Below are positions 8,626 through 18,834 of a stretch of DNA of 64,000 bases, piece after piece. The position numbers and the translations under genes are program-made. The notes below the pieces were generated by a model, which ran no database searches, had not been told where the DNA came from, and saw nothing but the letters and a program-made list of their open reading frames with translations. Source of the DNA: Mucilaginibacter terrigena (lineage in GTDB: Bacteria; Bacteroidota; Bacteroidia; Sphingobacteriales; Sphingobacteriaceae); assembly GCF_004168255.1 (NCBI RefSeq), contig NZ_SEWG01000005.1, positions 124,001 to 188,000 of the forward strand. Reading direction: 5' to 3'. Within the stretch, counting starts at the first letter, position 1. Every line of letters starts with the position of its first letter.

Positions 8626-9088
8626 TAGTGATAACCGTTTTGGGTGGATTGATTTTTTCTGACACGATGAACATAGCCGGGAACATGGGCTTTAACTGTT
8701 CTTTCATCCGCTCGGCCTCGATGCGCGACCTGAAATCGCCGGCCCTAACTTTAAAGTTTGGCTCGCGGTAAATGATATAGGTACGCATTTCGGGGAACTC
8801 GCGGTTAAACTTTGCCTGCGCGTTATACGCCGAGTTGCGGTTGCTGCCGCTGTAGATCTGCACGCGGTAACCATATGATGATGAGTATCCCGCTGCGGCC
8901 CCGCCTTTGGTATTTTTGTTAAGTTCGGCACGTTTGGCTAAAAGTGTATCAAATAAGGGCGGCGCCACTACTTGTACTTTCCCCCGTTCCTGTGCAAATG
9001 TTTTAGCAGATAGCGATAGCAGTAAAAACAAAAAGCAATATCTGATGAGGCTTATTGGGGCTTTGTTATCAGGTATTGCTTTTTTCAT
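8618..9088 (-). CDS. SPOR domain protein
   Basis: A 156-residue exported protein. A signal peptide is visible (basic start, then LIRYCFLFLLLSLSAKTFA, cleavage near AKTFA-QE). The C-terminal half, about residues 68-145, is a SPOR fold (YGYRVQIYSGSNRNSAYNAQAKFNREFP...FKVRAGDFRSRIEAERMKEQL). SPOR domains bind denuded glycan strands of peptidoglycan and often localise to the division site. The downstream amidohydrolase starts within its last codons. The upstream side faces a repeat element. Confidence 0.85.
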   Translation of the reverse strand: MKKAIPDNKAPISLIRYCFLFLLLSLSAKTFAQERGKVQVVAPPLFDTLLAKRAELNKNTKGGAAAGYSSSYGYRVQIYSGSNRNSAYNAQAKFNREFPEMRTYIIYREPNFKVRAGDFRSRIEAERMKEQLKPMFPAMFIVSEKINPPKTVITND

Positions 9089-9105
9089 GTTCTATTATTA
9101 ATAAT

Positions 9106-9186
9106 TGTCATGCTGAACGATAGTGAAGCTTCTATAGGCGACATGCATATTCACTAACAGATCCTTCGCTATCGCCCAGGATGACA
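9106..9186. repeat. REP-like imperfect palindrome between spor and secA
   Basis: Left arm 9106-9130 (starting TGTCATGCTGAACGATAG) and right arm 9161-9186 (ending CTATCGCCCAGGATGACA) are imperfectly complementary, about 80% by eye. The layout, TGTCAT...ATGACA ends with CGATAG inside, is that of a small non-coding mobile or repeat element. A more decayed relative is seen at 58672-58757. It lies directly downstream of secA and may end its transcript. Confidence 0.55.
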
Positions 9187-9197
9187 AAAACTTATTT

Positions 9198-12100
9198 TTA
9201 ATTTTGCCCTACGCCGTGGCAGTTCTTATATTTTTTGCCGCTGCCACATGGGCAAGGGTCATTCCTGCCAATTTTTTGCTCAACCTTTACCGGGGTTGGC
9301 TTTTGTATTTCGCGGGTATCGTCCATCGGCATGCCGTTAGCCTCGCTTACCAGCTCGGGTTTTGAGGTGCGCATATTCCGCAGATCAAGCTTTGGCTGCG
9401 GTTTTGCCTCGCGCACCTGCTCGGGTGCCTGCTGTACCGGGATACCTCCCCTGAACAGGAAGCTAACCAACTCCTTATTCACGGTTGATAACATTTGGCG
9501 GAATAACTCAAACGCCTCAAACTTGTAAACCAACAGCGGGTCCTTTTGTTCGTAAACGGCGTTTTGTACGCTTTGCTTCAACTCGTCCATTTCGCGCAGG
9601 TGCTCTTTCCAGGCATCATCTATCAGGTAAAGGGTTACGTTCTTTTCAAACGATTTAAACACCTCCATACCTTTATTTTCAACCGCCTTTTTCAACGGAA
9701 CAGAAACCTGCAAGCCATGTACGCCATCAGAAAAAGGCACTACAATATTCTCCACGTACTGGCCGCGGGTATCATAAACATCCTTTAATACCGGGTAAGC
9801 CTGCTGCGCAACCGCTTCGGCTTTGCGTTTATAGAAGTTTGTAACCTCTGTAAAGGTGCTGTCAACCAGGGTGGCTATGTTAGTTGCCGAAAACTCCTCC
9901 GCGTTAACCTCGGTATCTATCGAGAACAGGCGGATAATTTCCATTTGGAAGCCTTCGTAATTGTTGGCTTCTTTGTATTCGGTTACAACATCTTCTATAA
10001 CATCAAAAACCGTATTACTTAAATCAACGTCAAGGCGCTCGCCAAACAGGGCGTTCTTACGTTTAGCGTAAATAACGGTACGTTGCGAGTTCATTACATC
10101 ATCATACTCCAGCAACCGCTTACGGATACCAAAGTTGTTTTCTTCAACCTTCTTTTGTGCACGTTCGATAGATTTCGAGATCATAGAGTGCTGTATTACT
10201 TCGCCCTCTTCTATACCCATACGCACCATCAGGTTCGAGATCCGTTCTGATCCGAATAAACGCATCAGGTTATCCTCTAACGATACAAAGAACTGTGACG
10301 AACCGGGGTCGCCCTGGCGACCTGCACGGCCACGCAACTGCCTGTCTACACGGCGGCTTTCGTGGCGCTCGGTACCTACAATGGCTAAACCGCCTGATGC
10401 CTGTACACCCTCGCCCAATTTTATATCTGTACCACGGCCTGCCATGTTGGTGGCAATGGTAACAGTACCAGCCTGCCCGGCTTCGGCCACAATGTCGGCC
10501 TCCTTCTGGTGCATCTTGGCATTTAGTACATTATGTTTGATGCCGCGCAGTTTAAGCATACGGCTTAGTAATTCCGAGATCTCTACCGATGTTGTACCTA
10601 CCAGCACCGGCCGGCCGGCTTTGGTAAGGTTTACGATCTCTTCGGCAACGGCGTTGTATTTTTCGCGAACGGTACGGTAAACCAGGTCTTGCCTGTCGTC
10701 GCGGCTTATGGGTGTATTGGTTGGTATCTCCACCACATCCAGCTTATATATTTCCCAAAACTCTCCGGCCTCGGTAACTGCAGTACCTGTCATACCGCAA
10801 AGCTTATGGTACATCCTGAAATAGTTTTGCAGGGTTACTGTTGCAAAAGTTTGTGTCGCGTCCTCAACCTTAACATTCTCTTTAGCCTCGATAGCCTGGT
10901 GCAAACCATCAGAGTAACGGCGGCCATCCAATACACGGCCTGTTTGCTCATCAACAATTTTTACTTTACCATCATCAAGGATGTATTCGGTATCTTTTTC
11001 AAATAAAGTATATGCCTTAAGCAATTGGTTAACCGAATGGATACGTTCTGATTTTATTGAGAAATCGCGCATCAGCTCATCCTTCTGTGCGATCTTCTCT
11101 TCGGCCGGAAGGTCTGATTTTTCGATGTTGGCAATTTCGGTTCCTACATCAGGCATTACAAAAAACCCGGGGTCTTCGCCCGATGCGGTGATCAGCTCGA
11201 TACCCTTTTCAGATAACTCTACCGAGTTGTTCTTTTCGTCGATAATAAAGAACAGGTCCGAGTCTACCCTTGGCATTTCTTTGCCCTGGTCCTGCATGTA
11301 ATGATTCTCTGTTTTTTGAAGTACCTGCCTGTTGCCGCCTTCACTTAAAAATTTAATCAGGGCTTTGTTTTTGGGTAATGCGCGGTGGGCACGTAACAGC
11401 GATAAACCACCACCATCAATACCTGTATCTCCCTCGTTCATCGCTTTTTTGGCGTCGTTTAAAATGCCGTTAACATATGCTTTCTGGGCGTTAACCAAAC
11501 GCTCTATACGCGGTTTTAACTCATAAAATTCGTGTTCATCGCCACGCGGGATAGGGCCTGATATAATTAACGGCGTACGCGCGTCATCAATCAACACCGA
11601 ATCCACCTCATCAACCATGGCATAATGAAGCTTGCGCTGTACCAGCTCTTCGGGGCTGCGTGTCATATTGTCACGCAGGTAGTCAAAACCAAATTCGTTA
11701 TTGGTCCCAAAGGTGATATCGGCAAGGTATGCTTTGCGGCGTTCTTCAGAATTTGGTTCGTGTTTGTCGATACAATCAACCGCCAAACCATGAAACTCGT
11801 ACAATGGGCCCATCCACTCGCTATCGCGTCGTGCCAGGTAATCATTCACAGTTACTATATGTACCCCCTGGCCGGCAAGCGCGTTAAGGTAAGCAGGCAG
11901 CGTAGCTACCAGTGTTTTACCCTCTCCCGTAGCCATCTCGGCAATTTTACCCTGGTGCAATACAATACCGCCTATCAGCTGCACATCGTAATGTACCATG
12001 TTCCAGGTAACCTCGTTACCGGCAGCCAGCCATTTATTATGGTGGATAGCCTGATCGCCTTTAATAATTACATTGGTCTTTTTAGCCGCAAGTTCGCGGT

Positions 12101-12506
12101 CAAACTGGTTGGCCGTAACCTCAATAGTGGGGTTTTCGGCAAACCTGCGCGATGTTTCTTTCACCACGGCAAACGCCTCGGGTAAAATATTCATCAATAT
12201 ATCTTCAAGCTCCTTGTTGCGGTCTTTCTCCAGCTTATCCAATTGTGTATACAGGGCAACCTTTTCGCTTACCTCCATGGTCAATTCGGTTTCGGTACGG
12301 GTTTTTATGGCCTGTATCTCGCTGTCGATGCCGGCAAGTCCGGCCGCAATGGTCTCTTTAAATTCTATGGTTTTGGCCCTAAGTTCATCATTACTTAACT
12401 GGTCAAGTTTCGCATATGCCGCCTTAACCTTCTCAACTATAGGCGAAATGGCCTTAACGTCCCGTTCTGATTTGCTTCCAAAAAGCTTACTGAAAAAATC
12501 TAACAT
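9198..12506 (-). CDS. secA: Preprotein translocase ATPase SecA
   Basis: The motor of the Sec translocon at the inner membrane. At 1102 residues it is far longer than E. coli SecA (901). The excess lies in an insertion in nucleotide-binding domain 1, about residues 340-440, and in the N-terminal region; this is usual for Bacteroidota. Walker A is [13 protein letters not shown] at about residue 190, the [19 protein letters not shown] block follows, and the second RecA domain has [13 protein letters not shown] and [16 protein letters not shown]. The C-terminus carries the SEC-C zinc tail [19 protein letters not shown], which binds SecB and ribosomes in E. coli. It has no close neighbours in an operon; ffh lies 180 bases upstream on the same strand. 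Confidence 0.97.
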   Translation of the reverse strand: MLDFFSKLFGSKSERDVKAISPIVEKVKAAYAKLDQLSNDELRAKTIEFKETIAAGLAGIDSEIQAIKTRTETELTMEVSEKVALYTQLDKLEKDRNKELEDILMNILPEAFAVVKETSRRFAENPTIEVTANQFDRELAAKKTNVIIKGDQAIHHNKWLAAGNEVTWNMVHYDVQLIGGIVLHQGKIAEMATGEGKTLVATLPAYLNALAGQGVHIVTVNDYLARRDSEWMGPLYEFHGLAVDCIDKHEPNSEERRKAYLADITFGTNNEFGFDYLRDNMTRSPEELVQRKLHYAMVDEVDSVLIDDARTPLIISGPIPRGDEHEFYELKPRIERLVNAQKAYVNGILNDAKKAMNEGDTGIDGGGLSLLRAHRALPKNKALIKFLSEGGNRQVLQKTENHYMQDQGKEMPRVDSDLFFIIDEKNNSVELSEKGIELITASGEDPGFFVMPDVGTEIANIEKSDLPAEEKIAQKDELMRDFSIKSERIHSVNQLLKAYTLFEKDTEYILDDGKVKIVDEQTGRVLDGRRYSDGLHQAIEAKENVKVEDATQTFATVTLQNYFRMYHKLCGMTGTAVTEAGEFWEIYKLDVVEIPTNTPISRDDRQDLVYRTVREKYNAVAEEIVNLTKAGRPVLVGTTSVEISELLSRMLKLRGIKHNVLNAKMHQKEADIVAEAGQAGTVTIATNMAGRGTDIKLGEGVQASGGLAIVGTERHESRRVDRQLRGRAGRQGDPGSSQFFVSLEDNLMRLFGSERISNLMVRMGIEEGEVIQHSMISKSIERAQKKVEENNFGIRKRLLEYDDVMNSQRTVIYAKRKNALFGERLDVDLSNTVFDVIEDVVTEYKEANNYEGFQMEIIRLFSIDTEVNAEEFSATNIATLVDSTFTEVTNFYKRKAEAVAQQAYPVLKDVYDTRGQYVENIVVPFSDGVHGLQVSVPLKKAVENKGMEVFKSFEKNVTLYLIDDAWKEHLREMDELKQSVQNAVYEQKDPLLVYKFEAFELFRQMLSTVNKELVSFLFRGGIPVQQAPEQVREAKPQPKLDLRNMRTSKPELVSEANGMPMDDTREIQKPTPVKVEQKIGRNDPCPCGSGKKYKNCHGVGQN

Positions 12507-12683
12507 ATTATTTTATATATGATGCACCAAACTCAATAATTGCGCCAGTGCAATTTTAAAGTCATTTTGACATGCGAAGGTACGGAAAAAGGCCGTGTCT
12601 TTGGTTATTACAATACTACCCTTCAACCAAAGGTACCGACGAGTTACCGATCCGTGCAGTTTTTTTGTTTCCCCTACAGGTAA

Positions 12684-14012
12684 TTACATCTTCGGCATCC
12701 GGCGCATCATGTTAGCCATGGCTGCCGGGTTGCTCATCTGTTTCATTACCTTGCGCATATCGTCAAACTGCTTCATCAGGCGGTTAACCTCCTGCAGGTC
12801 AGTTCCCGAGCCCTTGGCAATGCGGTTGCGGCGACTTGGGTTGATGAGGTCCGGGTTTTCTTTTTCCTTCGGAGTCATGGAGTTGATGATGGCTTCTATT
12901 CCTTTAAAGGAGTCGTCGCTTACTTCCACGTCCTTCATCATTTTACCAACGCCCGGTATCATGCCCATCAGATCTTTCATGTTACCCATTTTTTTGATCT
13001 GCTGTATCTGACTGTAAAAATCGTTAAAATCGAATTTGTTCTTGCGGATCTTGCGCTGTAGTTCGGCGGCTTCCTTCTCGTCAAACTGCTGTTGCGCGCG
13101 TTCAACAAGCGAGACCACGTCGCCCATGCCCAGGATCCTTGATGCCATACGGTCCGGGTGGAAAACGTCAAGCGCTTCCATCTTTTCGCCGGTACCAATA
13201 AATTTAATAGGCTTGTTAACAACCGATTTTATGGATAAGGCGGCCCCGCCACGGGTATCGCCATCAAGCTTGGTTAAAACTACACCTGTAAAGTCAAGCC
13301 TGTCGTTAAACACTTTGGCGGTGTTCACTGCATCCTGGCCGGTCATGGAATCGACCACAAACAGGATCTCGTGCGGTTGTACAGCAGCTTTCACCTGCTC
13401 AATCTCAACCATCATGGCCTCGTCTACAGACAAGCGGCCCGCGGTATCAATAATAACCACATTGTTTCCGTTCTGCTTAGCCTGGGCAATACCTTCGCGC
13501 GCAATGGCTATAGGGTCTTTCGATTCCAGGTTGGCATAAACCGGTACGCCTATCTGCTCGCCCAAAACCTGTAATTGGGTTATGGCCGCGGGGCGGTATA
13601 TATCATCGGCAACCAGTAATGGTTTTTTGCCCTTTTGTGTTTTAAGGTAATTGGCCAGCTTGCCGGTAAAGGTAGTTTTACCCGCACCGTTCAGCCCCGC
13701 TATCAGTATAATGGTTGGCGATGCCTTCAGCTCCAGTTCGGCGGTGGTGCCGCCCATCAGCGCGGTAAGCTCGTCGTTCATCAGCTTGGTTAAAAGCTGC
13801 CCCGGCGAAATAGAGGTCAATACGTTTTCGCCCAATGCCTTTTGCCTTACATCATCTGTAAAGGTTTTGGCGGTTTTATAGTTAACGTCGGCATCCAAAA
13901 GAGCTTTGCGGATCTCTTTCATGGTTTCGGCCACGTTTATTTCAGTTATTGAACCCTGTCCCTTCAGTACTTTAAACGCCCTGTCGAGTTTATCCGATAA
14001 ATTTTCAAACAT
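12684..14012 (-). CDS. ffh: Signal recognition particle protein Ffh (SRP54)
   Basis: The GTPase subunit of the signal recognition particle; it binds 4.5S RNA and the signal peptides of membrane proteins. At 442 residues it is of normal length. Domain order is N (about 1-90), G (about 95-295) and M (about 325-442). Visible G motifs are GLNGAGKTT (residues 106-114), DTAGRL, and TKLDGDTRGGAALSI. The M domain has the RIAKGSGT RNA-binding stretch and ends in a Met-rich tail (MRKVMKQMSNPAAMANMM). It lies just upstream of secA on the same strand; the 4.5S RNA gene was not found in the window. Confidence 0.97.
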   Translation of the reverse strand: MFENLSDKLDRAFKVLKGQGSITEINVAETMKEIRKALLDADVNYKTAKTFTDDVRQKALGENVLTSISPGQLLTKLMNDELTALMGGTTAELELKASPTIILIAGLNGAGKTTFTGKLANYLKTQKGKKPLLVADDIYRPAAITQLQVLGEQIGVPVYANLESKDPIAIAREGIAQAKQNGNNVVIIDTAGRLSVDEAMMVEIEQVKAAVQPHEILFVVDSMTGQDAVNTAKVFNDRLDFTGVVLTKLDGDTRGGAALSIKSVVNKPIKFIGTGEKMEALDVFHPDRMASRILGMGDVVSLVERAQQQFDEKEAAELQRKIRKNKFDFNDFYSQIQQIKKMGNMKDLMGMIPGVGKMMKDVEVSDDSFKGIEAIINSMTPKEKENPDLINPSRRNRIAKGSGTDLQEVNRLMKQFDDMRKVMKQMSNPAAMANMMRRMPKM

Positions 14013-14178
14013 TATTTATTCCTAATTTTTGAGGATACAAAGTTATGATTTTGAAGCAATTTGCTTACTAATCGTAACACAAAAACAATAAATAACGCTT
14101 CTTAACCAACATTTAACAAAAAATCCTGTAACGTTTACACATTCTAAAGCATCTTATGGAAACTGTTAACTATCCTAA

Positions 14179-16629
14179 ATGAAGGTATTTATACTTGCCA
14201 TATCGCTATCTGCTATAACACTAACGGCTTTTTCACAAAACGAGAAAAAAACATTAGTGGCCGTAAAAACTGAAACCCCGCCAAAAATTGATGGCACCCT
14301 TGACGATGCCGTATGGCAAAACGTACCCATAGCTACCGATTTTGTTGAACTACAGCCAAACGCCGGCAACCACGAAAAACATGAAAACCGAACCGAGGTA
14401 AAGATCATTTACGATAACACGGCTATTTACATAGGTGCCCGTATGTATGAGAAGGACCCGTCGAAAATTGCGCGTGAGTTTGCTACGCGCGACCAGGTTG
14501 GCAATGCCGATTTTTTAGGGATAATTTTTGATACCTATAAAGATGGCATCAATGGATCGGGCTTTTTTGTGACATCAACCAACGGGCAATTCGACGCTAA
14601 ATACGCGCCCAATCCTAACGGAAACTCAGAGGATGAGACCTGGAACGCGGTATGGACAAGCAAGGTAAATATCGACAGCCTGGGCTGGACATGCGAGATG
14701 AGGATTCCGTATTCTGCATTGCGTTTCGCGAAAAAGGACATGCAAACCTGGGGTATGAATTTGATACGCAGGCGCCAAACCGTTCAGCAGCAGCTTTGGT
14801 GGAACGAGCTGGACCCAAAAATGAACGGCCTGATAAACCAGGAAGGGTTGCTAACCGGGCTTAAACAAATTGTACCACCGGTGCGCCTGGCCTTTTACCC
14901 TTATTTTTCTACCTACGTAAACCATTACCCGTATAATACGCCGGGGATTGCCAATACAAAAACCAGTTTTAACGGCGGGATGGATGTTAAATACGGTATT
15001 AACGAAAGTTTCACGCTCGACCTTACCCTGATCCCCGATTTTGGGCAGGTACAGTCTGACAACAAGATCCTGAACCTGACGCCTTTTGAGGTAAAGTATA
15101 ACGAGAACCGCGCCTTTTTTACCGAGGGAACCGAGTTGTTTAACAAGGGCAACCTGTTTTATTCGCGCAGGGTTGGCGGACAGCCGTTGCACTACTACGA
15201 TATTACGCTGAACGACCACGAGGCCATTATAAGCAATCCCAGCGAAACCAAGCTGATCAACGCGGTAAAATTATCGGGCCGCCTGTCAAACGGGTTGGGC
15301 ATTGGCGTTTTTAACGGCTTAACCAATACGGCCTATGCCACCGTCGAAGATTCGGTTACCGGCAATCGTCGCCTTGTGCAAACCAGCCCGGTTACCAACT
15401 ATAACATTATCGTGCTGGATCAAAACCTGAAGAATAATTCGTCTGTAACGTTTATCAACACCAATGTTAACCGCTTTGGTAAAGATTATACCGCCGATGT
15501 TGGCGGCTTTGTGTGGAACCTTAACAATAAAAAGAATACCTATAATCTGGCAGGTTACGCGCTGATGAGCAACAAATTTTACAAAGGAGAGCAAACCGTA
15601 ACCGGGTACAATTACGAGGTGGTTTTTGGTAAGGTATCGGGCAATTTTACCTGGAATATTGGCGAAGACCGGGTTGACGGTAAATACGATTCAAACGACC
15701 TTGGGATATTGTTCAACAACAACTATATCGACCATTTCCTGAACCTTCAATACGCTAACTATAAACCCAAGCACCTTTTTACGCAGTGGAATGTTTGGAC
15801 AAACACCTATTCGTCGTACCGGGTATCGCCAACGGCTTATCAATATTTTAACCAAAACTTTGGGGGAAACGCCAGTTTTAAAAACTTTTGGCAGGTGAAC
15901 ATCAACGCCCATTACCGCGTTGAAGGAAACGACTTTTATGAGCCCCGTTTTGCAGGTAGGGTATTCAAAAATCCTGAAAACTTTGTGCTGAACTGGAATT
16001 TGAGCACAAACCGGGCTAAGGTATTATCGGGCGGGTTCTGGTACTCGGACCAATGGCTGGCTAACGGCCACGGCGGGCACGGTAACGACCTGGAGCTGTT
16101 CTACAATGTACGTATCAGCAATAAGTTCTCATTTGGTGAGGATGTAACTATCAGCCCCAGGATAAACTATACCGGCTTTGCAACTTTTGATGATGACAAG
16201 AACGATGTTTTTGCCCTGCGCGATGTGCACACGGTTGATAATACCTTTACCCTTAAATATACCTTTAGCAGTATTATGGGCCTTAATTTGCGTTTAAGGC
16301 ATTACTGGAGTAAGGTTAACAATAAAAAGTTTTTTGGCCTTGGTAAGGACGGCTATCTTACCGACCTGGCATCAGAAAATTTTGATCACGATATAAATCA
16401 AAACGCCAACATCTGGAATGTGGACATGGTATATATTTGGCAGTTTTCGCCCGGCAGCGAGCTGAGCCTGGCCTGGAAAAACTCGACATATACCGATACA
16501 AATTTGGCTACACAGGGCTATTTTAGTAATCTTAGGAATACTGTAGAGCAGCCACAGAATAATAATTTCTCTTTAAAGCTCCTTTATTACGTAGATTTTC
16601 AAAGCCTGAAAAAACACAATAAGGGATAA
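14179..16629 (+). CDS. DUF5916 outer-membrane protein with CBM9-like N-terminal domain
   Basis: An 816-residue exported protein. It has a signal peptide (MKVFILAISLSAITLTAFS), a domain at about residues 28-200 that resembles the carbohydrate-binding CBM9 fold (PPKIDGTLDDAVWQNVPIATDFVELQPN ... VKIIYDNTAIYIGARMYEKDPSKI), and a long C-terminal region of alternating aromatic strands typical of DUF5916 (LTLIPDFGQVQSDNKILNLTPFEVKYNENRAFFTEGTELF). The C-terminus ends in strands and is probably a beta-barrel in the outer membrane. Function is not established. The upstream neighbour ffh is divergent, and the downstream DUF3078 gene is convergent. Confidence 0.82.
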   Translation: MKVFILAISLSAITLTAFSQNEKKTLVAVKTETPPKIDGTLDDAVWQNVPIATDFVELQPNAGNHEKHENRTEVKIIYDNTAIYIGARMYEKDPSKIAREFATRDQVGNADFLGIIFDTYKDGINGSGFFVTSTNGQFDAKYAPNPNGNSEDETWNAVWTSKVNIDSLGWTCEMRIPYSALRFAKKDMQTWGMNLIRRRQTVQQQLWWNELDPKMNGLINQEGLLTGLKQIVPPVRLAFYPYFSTYVNHYPYNTPGIANTKTSFNGGMDVKYGINESFTLDLTLIPDFGQVQSDNKILNLTPFEVKYNENRAFFTEGTELFNKGNLFYSRRVGGQPLHYYDITLNDHEAIISNPSETKLINAVKLSGRLSNGLGIGVFNGLTNTAYATVEDSVTGNRRLVQTSPVTNYNIIVLDQNLKNNSSVTFINTNVNRFGKDYTADVGGFVWNLNNKKNTYNLAGYALMSNKFYKGEQTVTGYNYEVVFGKVSGNFTWNIGEDRVDGKYDSNDLGILFNNNYIDHFLNLQYANYKPKHLFTQWNVWTNTYSSYRVSPTAYQYFNQNFGGNASFKNFWQVNINAHYRVEGNDFYEPRFAGRVFKNPENFVLNWNLSTNRAKVLSGGFWYSDQWLANGHGGHGNDLELFYNVRISNKFSFGEDVTISPRINYTGFATFDDDKNDVFALRDVHTVDNTFTLKYTFSSIMGLNLRLRHYWSKVNNKKFFGLGKDGYLTDLASENFDHDINQNANIWNVDMVYIWQFSPGSELSLAWKNSTYTDTNLATQGYFSNLRNTVEQPQNNNFSLKLLYYVDFQSLKKHNKG

Positions 16630-16640
16630 ACAACCTTAAA

Positions 16641-17666
16641 TTACGGGAACTTATACAAGATACCCAGCGACAGGCCCTCGGTGCCCTGCACGGTTGGAGA
16701 TGTGTTTTTATCGAACAGTAACGTGCCGTTTATAGATACGTTTATAAGGCGGTTAACTTTTGCTGCCAGTATGGCATCTACACGGTGGCGCACGTAACTA
16801 AGCGATTGCCCATAAGGGATAAACATATCGTAACGTGCATTAAGGTGCATATTTTTGGCAATATCCTTATCAAAAATAGCCACCATCTGGAAAGCCACAT
16901 CGGTGCGGATTGTTTTGCCCGGCGTAACGCCATAGTTGGCAGGCTGGTTATGGTAAATGGTGGTATCGAGCACAAAGGTTTGGCGGGCGGTGCCCGTACC
17001 CAAACGCAGATCGAAATAGGTGGTTGGCTTATACTCAAAACCTATCGATTCGGTAAGATAGCCCGGCGACATAAAATTTGAGATCAGCAACGGCTGGGCA
17101 AGCACCGCGCCGGCAGCATCTGTATAGGTATACCCTTTATCAAACTGCGATTCGAAGCTTAACGACCCGAAGAAGAACCAATGCTTTGATAGCTGCGTGG
17201 CTACCTTGTTATCAAAAAATATACGGTCGTTGCTTTTACGGGATGACTGGCCCTTGTTTTTTGATTTGCCGTAAAGCAAGTTAAGTTCTGAAGTATAACT
17301 AAACGGGGCTTTGTTGTATTCTACCCGGTATATAAAGTTTGAGCTTAACGCTACCGCGGTTACCCCGCCGGCGGCATAGTTGTCGCTAAAGGCGGCCTGG
17401 CTAAAATTTAACCCGAATGTTACATATTTGCGCCAGTAGCTTATCTTATAATCAAGCATGGTTACCGGTATCAGTTCCTGCTGAATCTGAATCGGTGTTG
17501 GCGGCACAGGTATAATATTCTTCTTTGCCGGGATGCGGTACCTGTTTAATAAATTGGTGTCTATTTTAACCGTGTCCTTTTTAAGGGTATCGGTAGTTTG
17601 CGCATTTGCCGACAATGTAATTGTGAACGACAGTAAGAAAAAAAGCCTGATACTGGTTTTCAACAT
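16641..17666 (-). CDS. DUF3078 family outer-membrane protein
   Basis: A 341-residue exported protein; I use ATG 17666 (MLKTSIRLFFLLSFTITLSANAQ), which gives a clean signal peptide, rather than the longer frame by six residues. The mature part matches the DUF3078 pattern of Bacteroidota: a WRKYVTFGLNFSQAAFSDNYAAGGVTAVALSS segment, then long amphipathic strands (SYTSELNLLYG, DRIFFDNKVATQLSKHWFFFGSLSFESQFDKG, YDMFIPYGQSL). It is probably a small beta-barrel in the outer membrane. Function unknown. A proline-rich spacer (IPVPPTPIQIQQELIP) follows the signal. Confidence 0.78.
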   Translation of the reverse strand: MLKTSIRLFFLLSFTITLSANAQTTDTLKKDTVKIDTNLLNRYRIPAKKNIIPVPPTPIQIQQELIPVTMLDYKISYWRKYVTFGLNFSQAAFSDNYAAGGVTAVALSSNFIYRVEYNKAPFSYTSELNLLYGKSKNKGQSSRKSNDRIFFDNKVATQLSKHWFFFGSLSFESQFDKGYTYTDAAGAVLAQPLLISNFMSPGYLTESIGFEYKPTTYFDLRLGTGTARQTFVLDTTIYHNQPANYGVTPGKTIRTDVAFQMVAIFDKDIAKNMHLNARYDMFIPYGQSLSYVRHRVDAILAAKVNRLINVSINGTLLFDKNTSPTVQGTEGLSLGILYKFP

Positions 17667-17708
17667 ATCACAAATAAAACGCAAAAATCTGTTATTTCAT
17701 TGCATTAA

Positions 17709-18038
17709 TTAAAAATACCTGAGCCAGCCCAGCCATTTGCGCCGGTTTAAATAACCCATATCTGCTTCGTTGGCATAAGCCTCGCGTTCAAAAACAATAT
17801 TTAAATACGCCCGGTTGTGGTTGCGGTATATGGCATAATTTACCATATAATTGAGCAGGTATAACAGGTAAAAGGGTATAACAAGCAGTTCGGCCTGTTG
17901 CTTCAGATGGATGCGTTCGTGGTTAATAACCACAGCATCATTTAACAGCTTCTCGCTATTCACCAAAATAAACGGAAACAGCGCTATGCCGCTAACCTTT
18001 AAAAAAGGTACAATAATTATTTTGAAACGGTATCCCAT
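17709..18038 (-). CDS. 109-aa membrane protein with an HExxH zinc-peptidase motif
   Basis: The core is VINHERIHLKQQAELLVIPFYLLYLLNYMVNY: HERIH at residues 40-44, followed by a hydrophobic helix. FEREAYANE at residues 83-91 could supply the third zinc ligand (Glu86). The order HExxH, helix, E resembles the M56/BlaR1 peptidase core (in this window HEKIHIKQGHSFDLLLAEL), but reduced to about 100 residues. Function is unknown. The gene overlaps the upstream CarboxypepD_reg gene by 22 bases, so the two are coexpressed and probably act together. The zinc-peptidase role is inferred from the motif. Confidence 0.65.
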   Translation of the reverse strand: MGYRFKIIIVPFLKVSGIALFPFILVNSEKLLNDAVVINHERIHLKQQAELLVIPFYLLYLLNYMVNYAIYRNHNRAYLNIVFEREAYANEADMGYLNRRKWLGWLRYF

Positions 18039-18772
18039 TTAACAGGTGGAAGAGGTGCAAGCTGGTACGCGTTAGGGCGGCGCAGGTAGCGTTTCAGGTT
18101 AGTTCTGATATAGGATATAAAATCATAATCGCCGGCAGTGGTAACCAGGTAATACCCCGGGCGGTACTTCTGCATAAAATCGGTAAGCCGGGGCTCTTCC
18201 AAATGGGTAACGCCCTGCACAAAGGCTTTGTTAAACCTATAATCAATAATGCTTTGCCGGTACTCGGCATCAATAATACCCCGCAGCTTTTCGGCGTTGC
18301 GCCCGCTTTTGCTAAATGCGTTGTAAAGCGCATCCATACTAAAGCCAAAGCCCGCCGGGCTTATGCTCAGCAGGTCGGCGTTATTTAACGATCCATATAT
18401 TTTGCTGTATTCGCGCTGCGTGTTGGCCAATCGCCGTTGCGGGGTAAGGAAACTATCGCGTATGGTAACCTCCTGTAAGGGAATGGCTTTGGGGCGCATG
18501 TATACGGCCAGCGCGGTATAGTTTATAACCTTAACCGTATCGCTGTAAAGGTCGGGTTTGCTAAAAACAAGCACATCGCCCGGTTTGGCGGCAATATTAA
18601 ACTCACCCTTAAATGTGTTATAAACAGCCTTGCCCGATGTGATGTTTTGAACATTTACTTTGGCAATACGCGCCTTGGTATCTTTATTAAACACAATGCC
18701 GGTAACCTCATTTTCCTGCGAGAAAGCGGCAGCGCATAAAATGCTAAAAAAAAGGGTAAGCCATAACTTCAT
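18017..18772 (-). CDS. Exported protein with carboxypeptidase-regulatory-like domain
   Basis: A 251-residue protein. I start at ATG 18772, which opens directly on a signal peptide (MKLWLTLFFSILCAAAFSQ). The frame could extend 17 residues upstream but those lie before the signal. Residues about 22-105 are a CarboxypepD_reg-like beta-sandwich (NEVTGIVFNKDTKARIAKVNVQNI...GEFNIAAKPGDVLVFSKPDLYSDTVKV). The rest is helical and lacks a recognised domain. These sandwich domains often sit at the N-terminus of SusC-type receptors, but here no plug or barrel follows. The stop lies inside the downstream HExxH gene, and the pairing is the only functional clue. Confidence 0.72.
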   Translation of the reverse strand: MKLWLTLFFSILCAAAFSQENEVTGIVFNKDTKARIAKVNVQNITSGKAVYNTFKGEFNIAAKPGDVLVFSKPDLYSDTVKVINYTALAVYMRPKAIPLQEVTIRDSFLTPQRRLANTQREYSKIYGSLNNADLLSISPAGFGFSMDALYNAFSKSGRNAEKLRGIIDAEYRQSIIDYRFNKAFVQGVTHLEEPRLTDFMQKYRPGYYLVTTAGDYDFISYIRTNLKRYLRRPNAYQLAPLPPVKWDTVSK

Positions 18773-18834
18773 GATAAAGTTTAAAGCTACGGGTTTGGGG
18801 AGGGATAAACTATACTTTAACAATCTTTAACACA

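Noticed and set aside
10135..10680. 181-residue plus-strand frame within secA
   Set aside because: It is a shadow of the strongly conserved SecA coding frame on the other strand.
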